Shown here one piece after another: positions 7,986 through 16,526 of a DNA stretch of 64,000 bases (the first letter of the stretch is position 1; each line of letters starts with the position of its first letter). The DNA is from Klenkia soli (GTDB lineage Bacteria; Actinomycetota; Actinomycetes; Mycobacteriales; Geodermatophilaceae). Below the pieces are notes generated by a model. The model had not been told where the DNA came from, did not search any database, and saw nothing but the letters and a program-made list of their open reading frames with translations. Made by a program: the position numbers and the translations under genes. The DNA lies in assembly GCF_900103975.1 (NCBI RefSeq), contig NZ_FNIR01000011.1, forward strand, positions 124,001 through 188,000, read 5' to 3'.

Positions 7986-9605
7986 GTGCGCGCGCTCGAG
8001 GTCCTCGTGGTGGTCGGTGTCCTGGTGCTGGCCGGGTCGGTGCTTGCTCGGCGGCTGCGGCTGCCCCCGCCCCTCGTGCTGCTCGCCCTGGGCACGGTCG
8101 TCGGCTTCGTGCCCGGCATCGGCGGGGTGGAGATGCCGCCGGACGTCGTCCTGTTCCTCTTCCTGCCGGCGCTGCTGTACTGGGAGTCGCTGACGATCTC
8201 GCTGCGCCAGATCCGGGCCGACCTGCGGGCGATCAGCCTGGCGTCGATCGGGCTCGTGCTGGCCACCGCGGGCACGGTCGCGGTGGTGGCGCACGCGCTG
8301 GGGCTGTCCTGGCCGATGGCGTTCGTGCTCGGCGCGGTGCTGGCACCCACGGACGCCACCGCGGTGTCCACCGTGGCCGGCCTGCTCCCCCGCCGGGCCC
8401 GCACCATCCTGCGGGCGGAGAGCCTGATCAACGACGGCACGGCCCTGGTGATCTTCGGGGTCGCGGTCGGCGTGGCCGTGGGCACGCTGGACGTCGGCCC
8501 GGCCGGGATCGCCTGGCGGCTGGTCGGGTCCTACGCCGGAGGGATCGCGGTGGGCCTGGTGCTGGCCCTCCTCGTGGTCGAGGTGCGCCGCCGGCTGCAC
8601 GACACCCGGCTGGAGAACGTGATGAGCGTGCTCACCCCGTTCCTGGCCTACCTGCCGGCCGAGCTGATCCACGCCTCCGGGGTGGTCGCCGTCGTCACCT
8701 GCGGGCTGACCCTGACCCAGATCGCCTCCCGGGTGATCTCGGCGCGGGCCCGCGTGCAGTCGGCCGGGTTCTGGACGCTGACCACCTTCCTGCTCAACGG
8801 GTCGCTGTTCGTGCTGGTCGGGCTCGAGCTGCACGCCGTGGTCGAGGGCCGTACCGCAGCCGAGCTCTGGACCGGCGTCGCCGCCACGCTGTGGGTCGCG
8901 CTGACCGTCGTGGTCACCCGGCTGGCGTGGGGCAACACCATGCCCTACGTCGTCCGGGCCCTGGACCGCCGCCCGCAGCAGCGGCTGCGCCGGGTCGGTT
9001 TCCGCGGCCGGCTGCCCGGCCAGTGGGCCGGGTTCCGCGGGGCGGTCTCGCTGGCAGCCGCCCTCGCCGTGCCGACGACGACCTCGGCCGGCGGCCCGCT
9101 CGAGGGCCGGGACCTGGTGCTGCTGGTGACCTTCGGCGTCATCGTCGTGCTGCTCGTCGTGCAGGGGTTGACCCTGCCGGCGGTGATCCGGTTCTCCCGG
9201 CTGCAGCAGGACCCGGCCGAGGAGGAGGAGCGGCTGCTGGCCGAGCGGGAGATGACCCGGGCCGGCGCCGAGGCGCTGGAGGGCCGCGCCGCCGAGCTGG
9301 GCGTCCCCGAGGCCGTCGTCGAGCGGGTGCGGGAGTCCTACGAGACGCGGATCCGGCAGCAGCACCTGGAGCAGGTGCTCGCCGACGGTCGGGTGATCGA
9401 CCCCGACCACCGGGCGGCCAAGCAGCGGGTGCTGGCGGAGGCCGCGGTGGAGTCACGGCTGCGGTTGGCCCTGCTGGCCGACAAGCGGGAGACGGTGGTC
9501 CGGCTGCGCGACGAGCACACCATCGACGACGCCGTCATGCGCCGGGTGATGGCCCAGCTGGACGCCGAGGAGGTCCGCCTCCTGGGCGTGGAGGCCGACG
9601 ACTAG
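7986..9605 (+). CDS. Na+/H+ antiporter, CPA1 (NhaP-like) family
   Basis: A 539-residue protein with about 12 hydrophobic helices over residues 1-400 and a cytoplasmic, charged, helical tail. The ion-binding region is recognisable: APTDATAVSTVAGLLPRRAR followed by ESLINDGTALVIFG, the CPA1 pattern with a paired Asp (ND). It probably exchanges Na+ for H+ to control cytoplasmic pH and sodium. GTG at 7986 follows the preceding gene by 16 bp, so co-transcription is likely. It shares a CTAG stop (9602-9605) with the convergent hydrolase. Confidence 0.9.
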   Translation: MRALEVLVVVGVLVLAGSVLARRLRLPPPLVLLALGTVVGFVPGIGGVEMPPDVVLFLFLPALLYWESLTISLRQIRADLRAISLASIGLVLATAGTVAVVAHALGLSWPMAFVLGAVLAPTDATAVSTVAGLLPRRARTILRAESLINDGTALVIFGVAVGVAVGTLDVGPAGIAWRLVGSYAGGIAVGLVLALLVVEVRRRLHDTRLENVMSVLTPFLAYLPAELIHASGVVAVVTCGLTLTQIASRVISARARVQSAGFWTLTTFLLNGSLFVLVGLELHAVVEGRTAAELWTGVAATLWVALTVVVTRLAWGNTMPYVVRALDRRPQQRLRRVGFRGRLPGQWAGFRGAVSLAAALAVPTTTSAGGPLEGRDLVLLVTFGVIVVLLVVQGLTLPAVIRFSRLQQDPAEEEERLLAEREMTRAGAEALEGRAAELGVPEAVVERVRESYETRIRQQHLEQVLADGRVIDPDHRAAKQRVLAEAAVESRLRLALLADKRETVVRLRDEHTIDDAVMRRVMAQLDAEEVRLLGVEADD

Positions 9606-10360
9606 CTGCGGTCGGCCAGGAAGGGGAACCGCTCGCGGACGCGGGTGACCTCGCCCGCGTCGACGTCGGCCAGCAGCACGGTCTCGCCGTCCCCGGCCTC
9701 GGCCAGCAGCTCGCCCAGCGGGCTGATGATCCGGCTGTCCCCGCTGTGCTGCGTGCCGTCGCCGGCGGTGCCGACCCGGTTGACGCCCACCACGTATGCC
9801 TGGTTCTCGATCGCCCGGGCGCGCAGCAGCGTCGTCCAGTGCTCGCGGCGGGCGGCCGGCCAGTTGGCCGGCACCAGGTAGACGTCGGTGTCGGGGGCCA
9901 GGTCCCAGAACACGTCGGCGAAGCGCAGGTCGTAGCAGACGAACAGGCTCACCCGCAGGTCACCGACCTGCACGGTCACCGACTGCGTGCCGGCGCGGAA
10001 GCGCTCGTGCTCGCCGGCGTAGGTGAACGGGTGCTGCTTGCGGTAGCGGTGCACGGTGCCGTCGGGCCCGGCCAGCACGAAGGAGTTGTGGGGAAGGGTC
10101 TCCCCGGGGGCGACCTCCGCGCACGAGCCACCGACCCAGACACCGTGCTGCCGCGCCTGCGCGACCAGCCACTGCGCCGACGAGCCGCCCTCGGGCTCGC
10201 CGATGCCCGGCGTCATGGAGAACCCGGTGGAGAACGTCTCGCTCAGCAGGACCAGCCCGGCGCCCTCGTCGACCGCGCGGGCCACGGGACCGGCCAGGGC
10301 TGCGTGGTTGGCCGCCCGGTCCTCCCAGGCGATGTCGTGCTGGACAGCGGCGATCCTCAT
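9602..10360 (-). CDS. carbon-nitrogen hydrolase, probable omega-amidase
   Basis: A 252-residue nitrilase-superfamily enzyme with the full Glu-Lys-Cys triad: LLSETFSTGF (Glu), YRKQHPFTYAGEHERF (Lys) and LFVCYDLRF (Cys). The segment after the Lys is typical of YafV/Nit2-type omega-amidases, which hydrolyse 2-oxoglutaramate or 2-oxosuccinamate. Its ATG overlaps the TGA of the aminotransferase (ATGA, 10357-10360). Aminotransferase plus omega-amidase is the known glutamine-transaminase/omega-amidase pathway, in which a 2-oxo acid is aminated by glutamine and the resulting oxo-amide is removed. The pathway assignment is inference from family and neighbourhood. Confidence 0.85.
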   Translation of the reverse strand: MRIAAVQHDIAWEDRAANHAALAGPVARAVDEGAGLVLLSETFSTGFSMTPGIGEPEGGSSAQWLVAQARQHGVWVGGSCAEVAPGETLPHNSFVLAGPDGTVHRYRKQHPFTYAGEHERFRAGTQSVTVQVGDLRVSLFVCYDLRFADVFWDLAPDTDVYLVPANWPAARREHWTTLLRARAIENQAYVVGVNRVGTAGDGTQHSGDSRIISPLGELLAEAGDGETVLLADVDAGEVTRVRERFPFLADRS

Positions 10361-11535
10361 GCGGTCAGCCTCGCGACGGCCTCGTCGAGCACCTCGTCGC
10401 GCTTGCAGAACGCGAACCGCACCAGGTCGCGGCCCAGCTCGGCGTGCTCGGGCAGGTAGAACGCCGACATCGGGACGGCGACGACGCCCACCCGGTGCGG
10501 CAGCTCGCGGCAGAACGCCAGGCCGTCGCCGGGCACCCGCACCGTGGCGAAGTAGGTGCCCTGCGGGCTCACCACCGGCAACCCGGCGGCGGCCAGCCCG
10601 GCCACCAGGCGGTCGCGCTTGCCCGCCAGCTCCGTGGCCACCCCGGCGAAGAAGGTGTCGGGCAGCCCGAGACCGGCGGCGATCGCCGGCTGGAACGGGC
10701 CGCCGTTGACGTAGGTGAGGAACTGCTTGGCGGTGCGCACGCAGGTGACCAGCTCGGCCGGCCCGCAGACCCACCCGATCTTCCAGCCGGTGGTCGAGAA
10801 GGTCTTGCCGCCGCTGCTGACCACCAGGGTGCGCTCGCGCATGCCGGGCAGCTCGGCCACGGAGACGTGCTCCGAGCCCGGGAAGACCAGGTGCTCGTAG
10901 ACCTCGTCGGTGACCACCAGCAGGTCGTGCTCGCGGGCCAGCTCGGCGACCAGCTCGAGCTGGGCGCGGTCGAGCACCGTGCCGGTCGGGTTGTGCGGGG
11001 TGTTCAGCAGGACCAGCGTCGTGCGGGGGCCCACAGCGGCGCGCAGGTCGTCGGGGTCGAACGTCCAGGGCGCGGTGGAGACCTCCCCCGGCTCGACCGC
11101 CGGCGGGCGCAGCGGCACCGGGACGGCGACCGCCCCGGCCATCGCGATGCCGGCCGCGTAGCTGTCGTACAGCGGCTCGAGCACCACGACCTCGTCGCCG
11201 GGGTCCAGCAGCCCCAGCATCGCCCCGGCCAGCGCCTCGGTGGCCCCGGCGGTCACCAGCACCTCGGTGCCGGGGTCGTAGACCAGGCCGCGGAAGCGCT
11301 GCACGTGGGCCGCGATCGCCTCGCGGAGCACCGGCAGGCCGGGGCCGGGCGGGTACTGGTCCAGCGGGGTGCCGATCGCGGCGCGGGCGACGTCGAGCAC
11401 CTCGGCGGGGCCGGGGGTGTCGGGGAAGCCCTGCCCGAGGTTGACCGAGCCGGTGGCCACCGCGAGCGCGCTCATCTCGGCGAAGACCGTCGTCCCGAAG
11501 CCCTGCAGGCGCGCGGCCAGGTGCGGGGTGCTCAC
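10357..11535 (-). CDS. PLP-dependent aminotransferase (class I/II), probable methionine/glutamine transaminase
   Basis: A 392-residue fold-type I aminotransferase. Seen are NTPHNPTGTVL, VTDEVYEHLVF and the PLP-lysine block SSGGKTFSTTGWKIGW, whose GKTFSTTGWKIG wording is closest to kynurenine/glutamine transaminase K and YbdL-type enzymes. The start is GTG at 11535 (MSTPHLAARLQGFGTTVFAE), overlapping the preceding small gene by GTGA. A longer frame upstream lies inside that gene. With the following omega-amidase it most likely salvages methionine or other hydrophobic 2-oxo acids using glutamine as donor. Confidence 0.88.
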   Translation of the reverse strand: MSTPHLAARLQGFGTTVFAEMSALAVATGSVNLGQGFPDTPGPAEVLDVARAAIGTPLDQYPPGPGLPVLREAIAAHVQRFRGLVYDPGTEVLVTAGATEALAGAMLGLLDPGDEVVVLEPLYDSYAAGIAMAGAVAVPVPLRPPAVEPGEVSTAPWTFDPDDLRAAVGPRTTLVLLNTPHNPTGTVLDRAQLELVAELAREHDLLVVTDEVYEHLVFPGSEHVSVAELPGMRERTLVVSSGGKTFSTTGWKIGWVCGPAELVTCVRTAKQFLTYVNGGPFQPAIAAGLGLPDTFFAGVATELAGKRDRLVAGLAAAGLPVVSPQGTYFATVRVPGDGLAFCRELPHRVGVVAVPMSAFYLPEHAELGRDLVRFAFCKRDEVLDEAVARLTA

Positions 11536-11759
11536 GACGAGGAGCCTGCCACCCGCGCGAGCACGTCCGGGGGCACCACCCACGGGCGGTCGGGGTAGCG
11601 GTCGAGCACGACCGTCACCTTCGACCGCCCCAGGGACACCACCCGGCCCTCCTCGCCGCCCAGGTAGGCCGGTACCCCGCGGCGGGTGCGGGTGGGGGCG
11701 ATGCGGATCCGGTCGTCCACGGCGATCGGCTGACCGCGGTAGTCCACGAAGTCGGTCAC
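11532..11759 (-). CDS. small conserved-looking protein, 75 aa
   Basis: A 75-residue protein starting VTDFVDYRGQPIAVDDRIRI (GTG at 11759). It overlaps the end of the PucR-like gene by four bases and the start of the aminotransferase by four bases, so both ends are fixed by coupling. The sequence is rich in beta-forming residues and Arg/Val with a G-R-V-V-S-L-G-R-S-K-V-T-V pattern that looks like a small SH3/KOW-type barrel. I recognise no family. Its tight packing argues for a real, translated gene of this operon. Confidence 0.65.
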   Translation of the reverse strand: MTDFVDYRGQPIAVDDRIRIAPTRTRRGVPAYLGGEEGRVVSLGRSKVTVVLDRYPDRPWVVPPDVLARVAGSSS

Positions 11760-13558
11760 AGCTCCGCTGCCAGTCGGCGCAGGGTCAGGGCCAGCTGCAG
11801 CTGCAGCACCCGGTCGGGGTCGCGCCAGTCGGGCCCGAGCAGCTCGGTCACCCGCTCGAGGCGCTGGTAGAGCGTGTTGGCGTGCACGTGCAGCTCGGCG
11901 CAGGTGCGGGCGTGGTGCTGGGCGGTGCGCAGGAACACGTCCACCGTGCTGGCGAGGTCGCGCCCGCGGTCGGCGTCCCACCGCAGCACGGGGCCCAGGG
12001 TGGCGTCGACGAAGGCGTCGAGCTCGCCCCGACCGGCCGGGCTCAGCAGCGCCCGGTACACCCCGAAGCGGGCCGCCGTCGCCGCCGACCCCGGCCGGTC
12101 CAGTGCCCGCAGCAGGGCCGCGGTCTGCGCCGCCTCCCGGTGCGCCGCGCGCACCCCCGCCGCGCCGCCCGCGCAGGGCGCCAGCCCCACCGCGGCCGGC
12201 AGCCCTCCGGTGCCCACCCGCGCGAGGACGTCGTCCGCGGTCGGCCCGGGCAGCAGCACCACCACCGCGCCGGCGTGCTCGACCGACCAGGAACCGCTCC
12301 CGTCGGCCAGCCGGGCCACGACCCGCCCGGCCTGCGCGGCGTCGGCCGGGGTGAGGACGGCGACGCAGGTGACCGCGTCGACGTCGACCCCGGCGGCCCG
12401 CCCCCGGCGCCGCAGGGCGGTGTCGTCCTCGGCGCCGGCCAGCAGCGACTGCAGGAACTCGCCACGGCTGCGGGCGGCGGCCAGCGCCACGGCCCGCTCG
12501 GTGGCCACCACCAGCGCCAGTGAGGTGGCCCCGGCGTCGAGCAGGCCGAGCACCTCGTCGTCGGTGTCGGTAGCGACCCGGCTGGCCACGAGGCAGGCGA
12601 CCGGCCCCTCGGGCAGCACCACCGGCACGAGCACCGAGCCGGCCAGCAGCTGGCGCTGCGGTGTGCCGTCCCACCCCGCGGGCTCACCGCCGGGGCCGGC
12701 GTCCAGCCGGGCGCCGGTGGGGTCCTCGACCCGCACCGCGCCGCCGACCGCCTGCTCGACCGCGCGGGCCACCCCGTCGACCCCGCCGCCGGCCAGCACC
12801 ACGGCGGTGAGCACCTCGCGCAGCTGGCCGGCCCGCTCGCGCCGCTTCCCCTCCCGGCGCAGCTGCACCGCCCCGGCCCGCAGGTCGGCGATCAGCTGGG
12901 CGTTGCCCAGCGCGACCGCGGCGTGCGCGGCCAGGGCCGCGAGCAGCTCGACGTCGTGGTCGGCGAACCGGCGAGGCCGGCGGTCGGCGGCCAGCAGCAC
13001 CCCGGTCGTCTCGCCGCCGACCTGCAGCGGGACGCCGAGGATGCCGCCCAGCTGCTCGCTGCGGGCGGCGCCGTCGACGTGCTCGAGCCGCCGGACGCCG
13101 GTGTCGGCCAGGTAGTCCGCCGTCCACACCGGGCGCCCGGTGCGCAGCACCTCGCCGCCGATGCCCTCGCCCTCGCGCAGCACGATGCCGCGCAGCGCCG
13201 AGCCCATCGACCCGTCGGAGACCTCGATCCGCAGGCCGTCGGGGTGCCGCAGCATCAGGTAGGAGACGTCGGCGCCCAGCAGCCGGCGCGACTGCGCAGC
13301 CACCTCCTGCAGCAGGTCGGCCGGGTCGTGCAGCCCGACCAGCCGGCGGGCCAGGTCGTCGAGCACCGCCAGCTCGCGGGCCTGCTGCCGGCCCGCCGCC
13401 AGCCGGGCGTGCACCTCCTCCGCCGCCGCGGCGTCGGCCTCGACCCGCTCGCGGTCGGCGCCGGGTTCGGCCAGCAACCGGGCCCGGTGCCGCTGCAGCT
13501 CACCGGCGGGGACGTCGGCGGCCAGCAGCCCGGGCCACGAGTCAGGTGCGTGCACCAC
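11756..13558 (-). CDS. GAF-domain regulator with PucR-type C-terminal HTH
   Basis: About 600 residues. A GAF-like sensor (roughly 70-230) carries LGADVSYLMLR, GEGIGGEVLRTGRPVW and LGVPLQVGGETTGVLL. A second, looser sensor region follows, and the C-terminus has the PucR/CdaR helix-turn-helix: TAQHHARTCAELHVHANTLY then QRLERVTELLGPDWRD. Such proteins control amino-acid, purine or aromatic metabolism. It heads a four-gene overlapping operon with the 75-aa protein, aminotransferase and omega-amidase, whose expression it may set. GTG at 13558 (or 13555) is used; an upstream in-frame extension would run into the divergent promoter region. Confidence 0.8.
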   Translation of the reverse strand: MVHAPDSWPGLLAADVPAGELQRHRARLLAEPGADRERVEADAAAAEEVHARLAAGRQQARELAVLDDLARRLVGLHDPADLLQEVAAQSRRLLGADVSYLMLRHPDGLRIEVSDGSMGSALRGIVLREGEGIGGEVLRTGRPVWTADYLADTGVRRLEHVDGAARSEQLGGILGVPLQVGGETTGVLLAADRRPRRFADHDVELLAALAAHAAVALGNAQLIADLRAGAVQLRREGKRRERAGQLREVLTAVVLAGGGVDGVARAVEQAVGGAVRVEDPTGARLDAGPGGEPAGWDGTPQRQLLAGSVLVPVVLPEGPVACLVASRVATDTDDEVLGLLDAGATSLALVVATERAVALAAARSRGEFLQSLLAGAEDDTALRRRGRAAGVDVDAVTCVAVLTPADAAQAGRVVARLADGSGSWSVEHAGAVVVLLPGPTADDVLARVGTGGLPAAVGLAPCAGGAAGVRAAHREAAQTAALLRALDRPGSAATAARFGVYRALLSPAGRGELDAFVDATLGPVLRWDADRGRDLASTVDVFLRTAQHHARTCAELHVHANTLYQRLERVTELLGPDWRDPDRVLQLQLALTLRRLAAEL

Positions 13559-13658
13559 CCGAGTGTGGCCCCGGGTGGAGGGGTTCTCCACCCCCGCCGC
13601 CCGGGCCCGGTGACCCCCTCCGTGTGCGGGCCGGGGCGCACGGGTGTCCACTCGAGGG

Positions 13659-15101
13659 GTGACGACGACCACGGCGACGACCCCGGCGACGGCCACCACG
13701 ACGGCCAGCACGACGGCCAGCACGACGGCCAGCACGACCCTGGTCGACGAGCTGCGCGCGGCCCTGCCCGACGGCCAGCTCGTCGACGACCCGCAGATCG
13801 CCGCGTCCTACCGGCACGACGAGGCCGAGTGGGCGCCGTACGGGACGCCGCTGGCCGTCGTCCGGGCGCGCTCGACCGCCGACGTCCGGGCCGTCGTGCT
13901 GGCCTGCCTGCGGCACGGCGTCCCGCTGGTCACCCGCGGGGCGGGCACCGGGCTCTCGGGCGGGGCGAACGCCGTCGAGGGCTGCGTGGTGCTCAGCACC
14001 GAGCAGATGACCGCGGTGCTGGAGGTCGACCCGGTCGAGCGGCTGTGCGTGGTCCAGCCCGGCGTGGTCAACGACGACCTGCGGGCGCACGTCGCCGGCT
14101 TCGGCCTCTGGTACCCGCCGGACCCGGCGAGCTCGCCCTGGTCGACCATCGGCGGCAACGTGGCCACCAACGCCGGCGGGCTGTGCTGCGTGAAGTACGG
14201 CGTCACCCGCGACTTCGTGCTGGGCATGGAGGTCGTCACCGGCACCGGCGAGGTCGTGCGGCTGGGCCGCCGCACGGCGAAGGGCGTCGCCGGCTACGAC
14301 CTCACCGGGCTGATGGTCGGGTCGGAGGGCACCCTCGGGGTCGTCACCGAGGTGACCCTGCGGCTGCGCCCGGCCCGGTTGCCCGAGCACACGGTGGCCG
14401 GCTACTTCGACTCCGTGGTCGCCGCCGGCGAGGCCGTCCGCGCGGTGGGCGCGGCGGGCATCACGCCGTCCGCGCTGGAGCTGGTGGACCGGCACTGCCT
14501 GGCCGCCGTCGACGCCTGGAAGAACATGGGCCTGTCCACCGAGGCGCAGGTCGTGCTGCTGGGTCGCACGGACACCCCCGGCGCCGCCGGGGAGGCCGAG
14601 GCCGACGCGCTGCTGGCGTGCTTCGAGTCCGCCGGCGCCACCTGGGCGGCCCGCTCGACCGACCAGGAGGAGGCCGACGCGCTGTTCGCCGCCCGTCGGC
14701 TGGCCTACCCGGCGCTCGAGCGGCTGGGCCCGGTGCTCACCGAGGACGTCTGCGTGCCGATCGCCGCGGTGCCCGCGGTGCTGGGCCGGATCGAGGAGAT
14801 CGCCGCCGAGCACGACGTGCTGATCGCCAACATCGCGCACGCCGGCGACGGCAACCTGCACCCGCTGATCATCACGCCGCCCGGCGACGAGCCGGCCCGG
14901 GCCCGCGCCCAGCTGGCCTTCGACGAGATCATCGTCGCCGCGCTCGCCGCCGGCGGCACGGTCACCGGCGAGCACGGCGTCGGGCTGCTGAAGCGCCCGG
15001 GGCTGGCCGACGAGGTCGGACCGGCCGTGATGGCCATGCAGCGCGCGGTCAAGCAGGCGCTGGACCCGGCCGGGATCCTCAACCCCGGCAAGGTCGTCTA
15101 G
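13659..15101 (+). CDS. FAD-linked oxidase, glycolate oxidase GlcD/D-lactate dehydrogenase-like
   Basis: About 480 residues. The FAD-binding PCMH domain shows VTRGAGTGLSGGANA, WSTIGGNVATNAGG and VGSEGTLGVVTEVTLRLRP. The C-terminal cap ends with NIAHAGDGNLHPLI and GTVTGEHGVGLLKR, the flavoprotein family's substrate and metal-binding His motifs. It oxidises a 2-hydroxy acid such as glycolate or D-lactate. GTG at 13659 with GAGGGG in front is used; GTG at 13644 is an alternative. The first ~28 residues are almost only Thr and Ala and include a 12-bp tandem repeat (13698-13733), odd for this family. It shares a CTAG stop (15098-15101) with the convergent ribonuclease. Confidence 0.87.
   Translation: MTTTTATTPATATTTASTTASTTASTTLVDELRAALPDGQLVDDPQIAASYRHDEAEWAPYGTPLAVVRARSTADVRAVVLACLRHGVPLVTRGAGTGLSGGANAVEGCVVLSTEQMTAVLEVDPVERLCVVQPGVVNDDLRAHVAGFGLWYPPDPASSPWSTIGGNVATNAGGLCCVKYGVTRDFVLGMEVVTGTGEVVRLGRRTAKGVAGYDLTGLMVGSEGTLGVVTEVTLRLRPARLPEHTVAGYFDSVVAAGEAVRAVGAAGITPSALELVDRHCLAAVDAWKNMGLSTEAQVVLLGRTDTPGAAGEAEADALLACFESAGATWAARSTDQEEADALFAARRLAYPALERLGPVLTEDVCVPIAAVPAVLGRIEEIAAEHDVLIANIAHAGDGNLHPLIITPPGDEPARARAQLAFDEIIVAALAAGGTVTGEHGVGLLKRPGLADEVGPAVMAMQRAVKQALDPAGILNPGKVV
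13698..13739 (+). repeat. 12-bp tandem repeat in the oxidase N-terminus
   Basis: ACGACGGCCAGC occurs three times without a mismatch (13698-13733), followed by half a unit (ACGACC). It is in phase with the reading frame and encodes a repeated Thr-Thr-Ala-Ser block, so copy-number change would not break the gene. Confidence 0.85.
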
Positions 15102-16483
15102 GCCGGCTCGAAGCGGACGGTGCGGGTGGCCGGGCCGGCCTGGGTCAGCCGCACCCGGACGACGTCCCCCGGCGTCAGCCGGCCGTCGCACCGGGCCTGC
15201 ACGGCCAGCTCGGTGAGGACGACGGTGGACCGCTTCTCCTCGGCGTCGAGGACGACGGCCTCGAACACCTCGCCCACGCGGCCGGCCAGCAGCGTGGCCT
15301 CGACCAGGTCGACCACCGCCCGCTCCACCGCGTGGGTGCGCCGGTCGGAGGCGGCCATCAGCGCGGGCAGCTCGGGCAGCGCCGCCCGCAGCTCGGCCGA
15401 GGGCTGCTGCCCCGCGGCCAGCGCCAGGCACACCTCGGTGCCGAACCGGTCGACCAGCCGGCGCAGCGGCGCGGTCACGTGCGCGTACGGACCGCCGACC
15501 CCGCCGTGGCCGGGCTCGGCCGGGAGCTCGCCGTCGACGGCGGTGTAGCCGGCACCCCGCAGCAGCGACGTGGCCGCGTCGAGGAAGGCGGCGTGCCGGG
15601 GCGTCGCCGGGTCCAGGGTCGCGATCACCTCGCCGGGGCCGGCCCCCTCGGGCCACGCGACCCCCAGCCCGGGGGCCAGCCGGCGCAGCGCCTCGACCGC
15701 GCCGGGATCGGGTGCGGGCAGGGTGCGCAGGATGCCCACCCCGCCGTCGAGCATCAACCGGGCGGCGCACCGGCCGGTCAGCAGCGAGATCTGCGCGTTC
15801 CAGCCCTCGACGTCGGACTGGCCGCGGAAGACGACGGTCCACCCGCCGTCCGGGCCGGGCTCGACCTCCTGGGACGGCGTGCCCAGCTCGATCGCCCCCC
15901 GGTCGCGAGCCCGCGCCTGCAGCAGCCGGCCGATCTCGGGCAGCAGCTCGAGCTCGGCGGGCAGCCGTTCGCCGACGGACGCGTAGTCCAGCTGCGCACG
16001 GCTGCGCACCCGGGCCCGGCGGAGGTCGACCGCGGTCACCTCGCCCTGCGCGTCGAGGTCGATGGTCCACAGGGCCGCCGGGCGGAGCTGGTCGGGCAGC
16101 AGGCTGGCCGCGCCCTCGCTCAGCTGCGGCGGGTGCAGCGGGGTGCGGCCGTCGGGGCAGTAGACCGTCTGGCCGCGGCGGCGGGCCTCGGCGTCGACCG
16201 CGCTGCCCAGCGGGACGAACGCGCCGACGTCGGCGATGGCGTAGCTCACCCGGTAGCCGGTCGCGGTGCGGGCCAGGTGCATCGCCTGGTCCAGGTCGCG
16301 GGCACCGGGCGGGTCGACGGTGACCAGCGGCAGGTCGGTGGCGTCGTGGTCGGGCAGCGGAGGTGCGGCGGCCACGCGGTCGGCCTCGGCGAGCACGTCG
16401 GGCGGGAACGCCTCGGGGACGTCGAACTCCGCCCGGATCGCGGCGAAGTCGAGCGGACCGGAGACCTTCAGCACGCGAGCCAC
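15098..16483 (-). CDS. RNB-domain ribonuclease (RNase II/R family, short form)
   Basis: About 461 residues, well short of RNase R. The RNB catalytic block DPPGARDLDQAMHL (residues 57-70) carries the acidic cluster, followed by YRVSYAIADVGAFV. Further RNB features include GPYAHVTAPLRRLVDRF near residue 345. There are no obvious cold-shock domains at the N-terminus, and only a short S1-like end. It should be a 3'-5' exoribonuclease. GTG at 16483 is the assumed start; GTG at 16474 is possible. It diverges from the glycosylase gene, and a parS site (16493-16506) lies in the 43-bp gap between the two starts. Confidence 0.85.
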   Translation of the reverse strand: MARVLKVSGPLDFAAIRAEFDVPEAFPPDVLAEADRVAAAPPLPDHDATDLPLVTVDPPGARDLDQAMHLARTATGYRVSYAIADVGAFVPLGSAVDAEARRRGQTVYCPDGRTPLHPPQLSEGAASLLPDQLRPAALWTIDLDAQGEVTAVDLRRARVRSRAQLDYASVGERLPAELELLPEIGRLLQARARDRGAIELGTPSQEVEPGPDGGWTVVFRGQSDVEGWNAQISLLTGRCAARLMLDGGVGILRTLPAPDPGAVEALRRLAPGLGVAWPEGAGPGEVIATLDPATPRHAAFLDAATSLLRGAGYTAVDGELPAEPGHGGVGGPYAHVTAPLRRLVDRFGTEVCLALAAGQQPSAELRAALPELPALMAASDRRTHAVERAVVDLVEATLLAGRVGEVFEAVVLDAEEKRSTVVLTELAVQARCDGRLTPGDVVRVRLTQAGPATRTVRFEPA

Positions 16484-16492
16484 CCCGCCACG

Positions 16493-16506
16493 GTTCCACG
16501 TGGAAC
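16493..16506. promoter_or_regulatory. parS site (ParB binding)
   Basis: GTTCCACGTGGAAC is a perfect 14-bp palindrome identical to the sites at 46105 and 60038 and one base from the actinobacterial parS consensus GTTTCACGTGAAAC on each arm. It sits between the divergent rnb-like and nei-like genes, about 44 kb from parAB. Confidence 0.85.
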
Positions 16507-16526
16507 GTGCGCGGTACACAGGGCGC

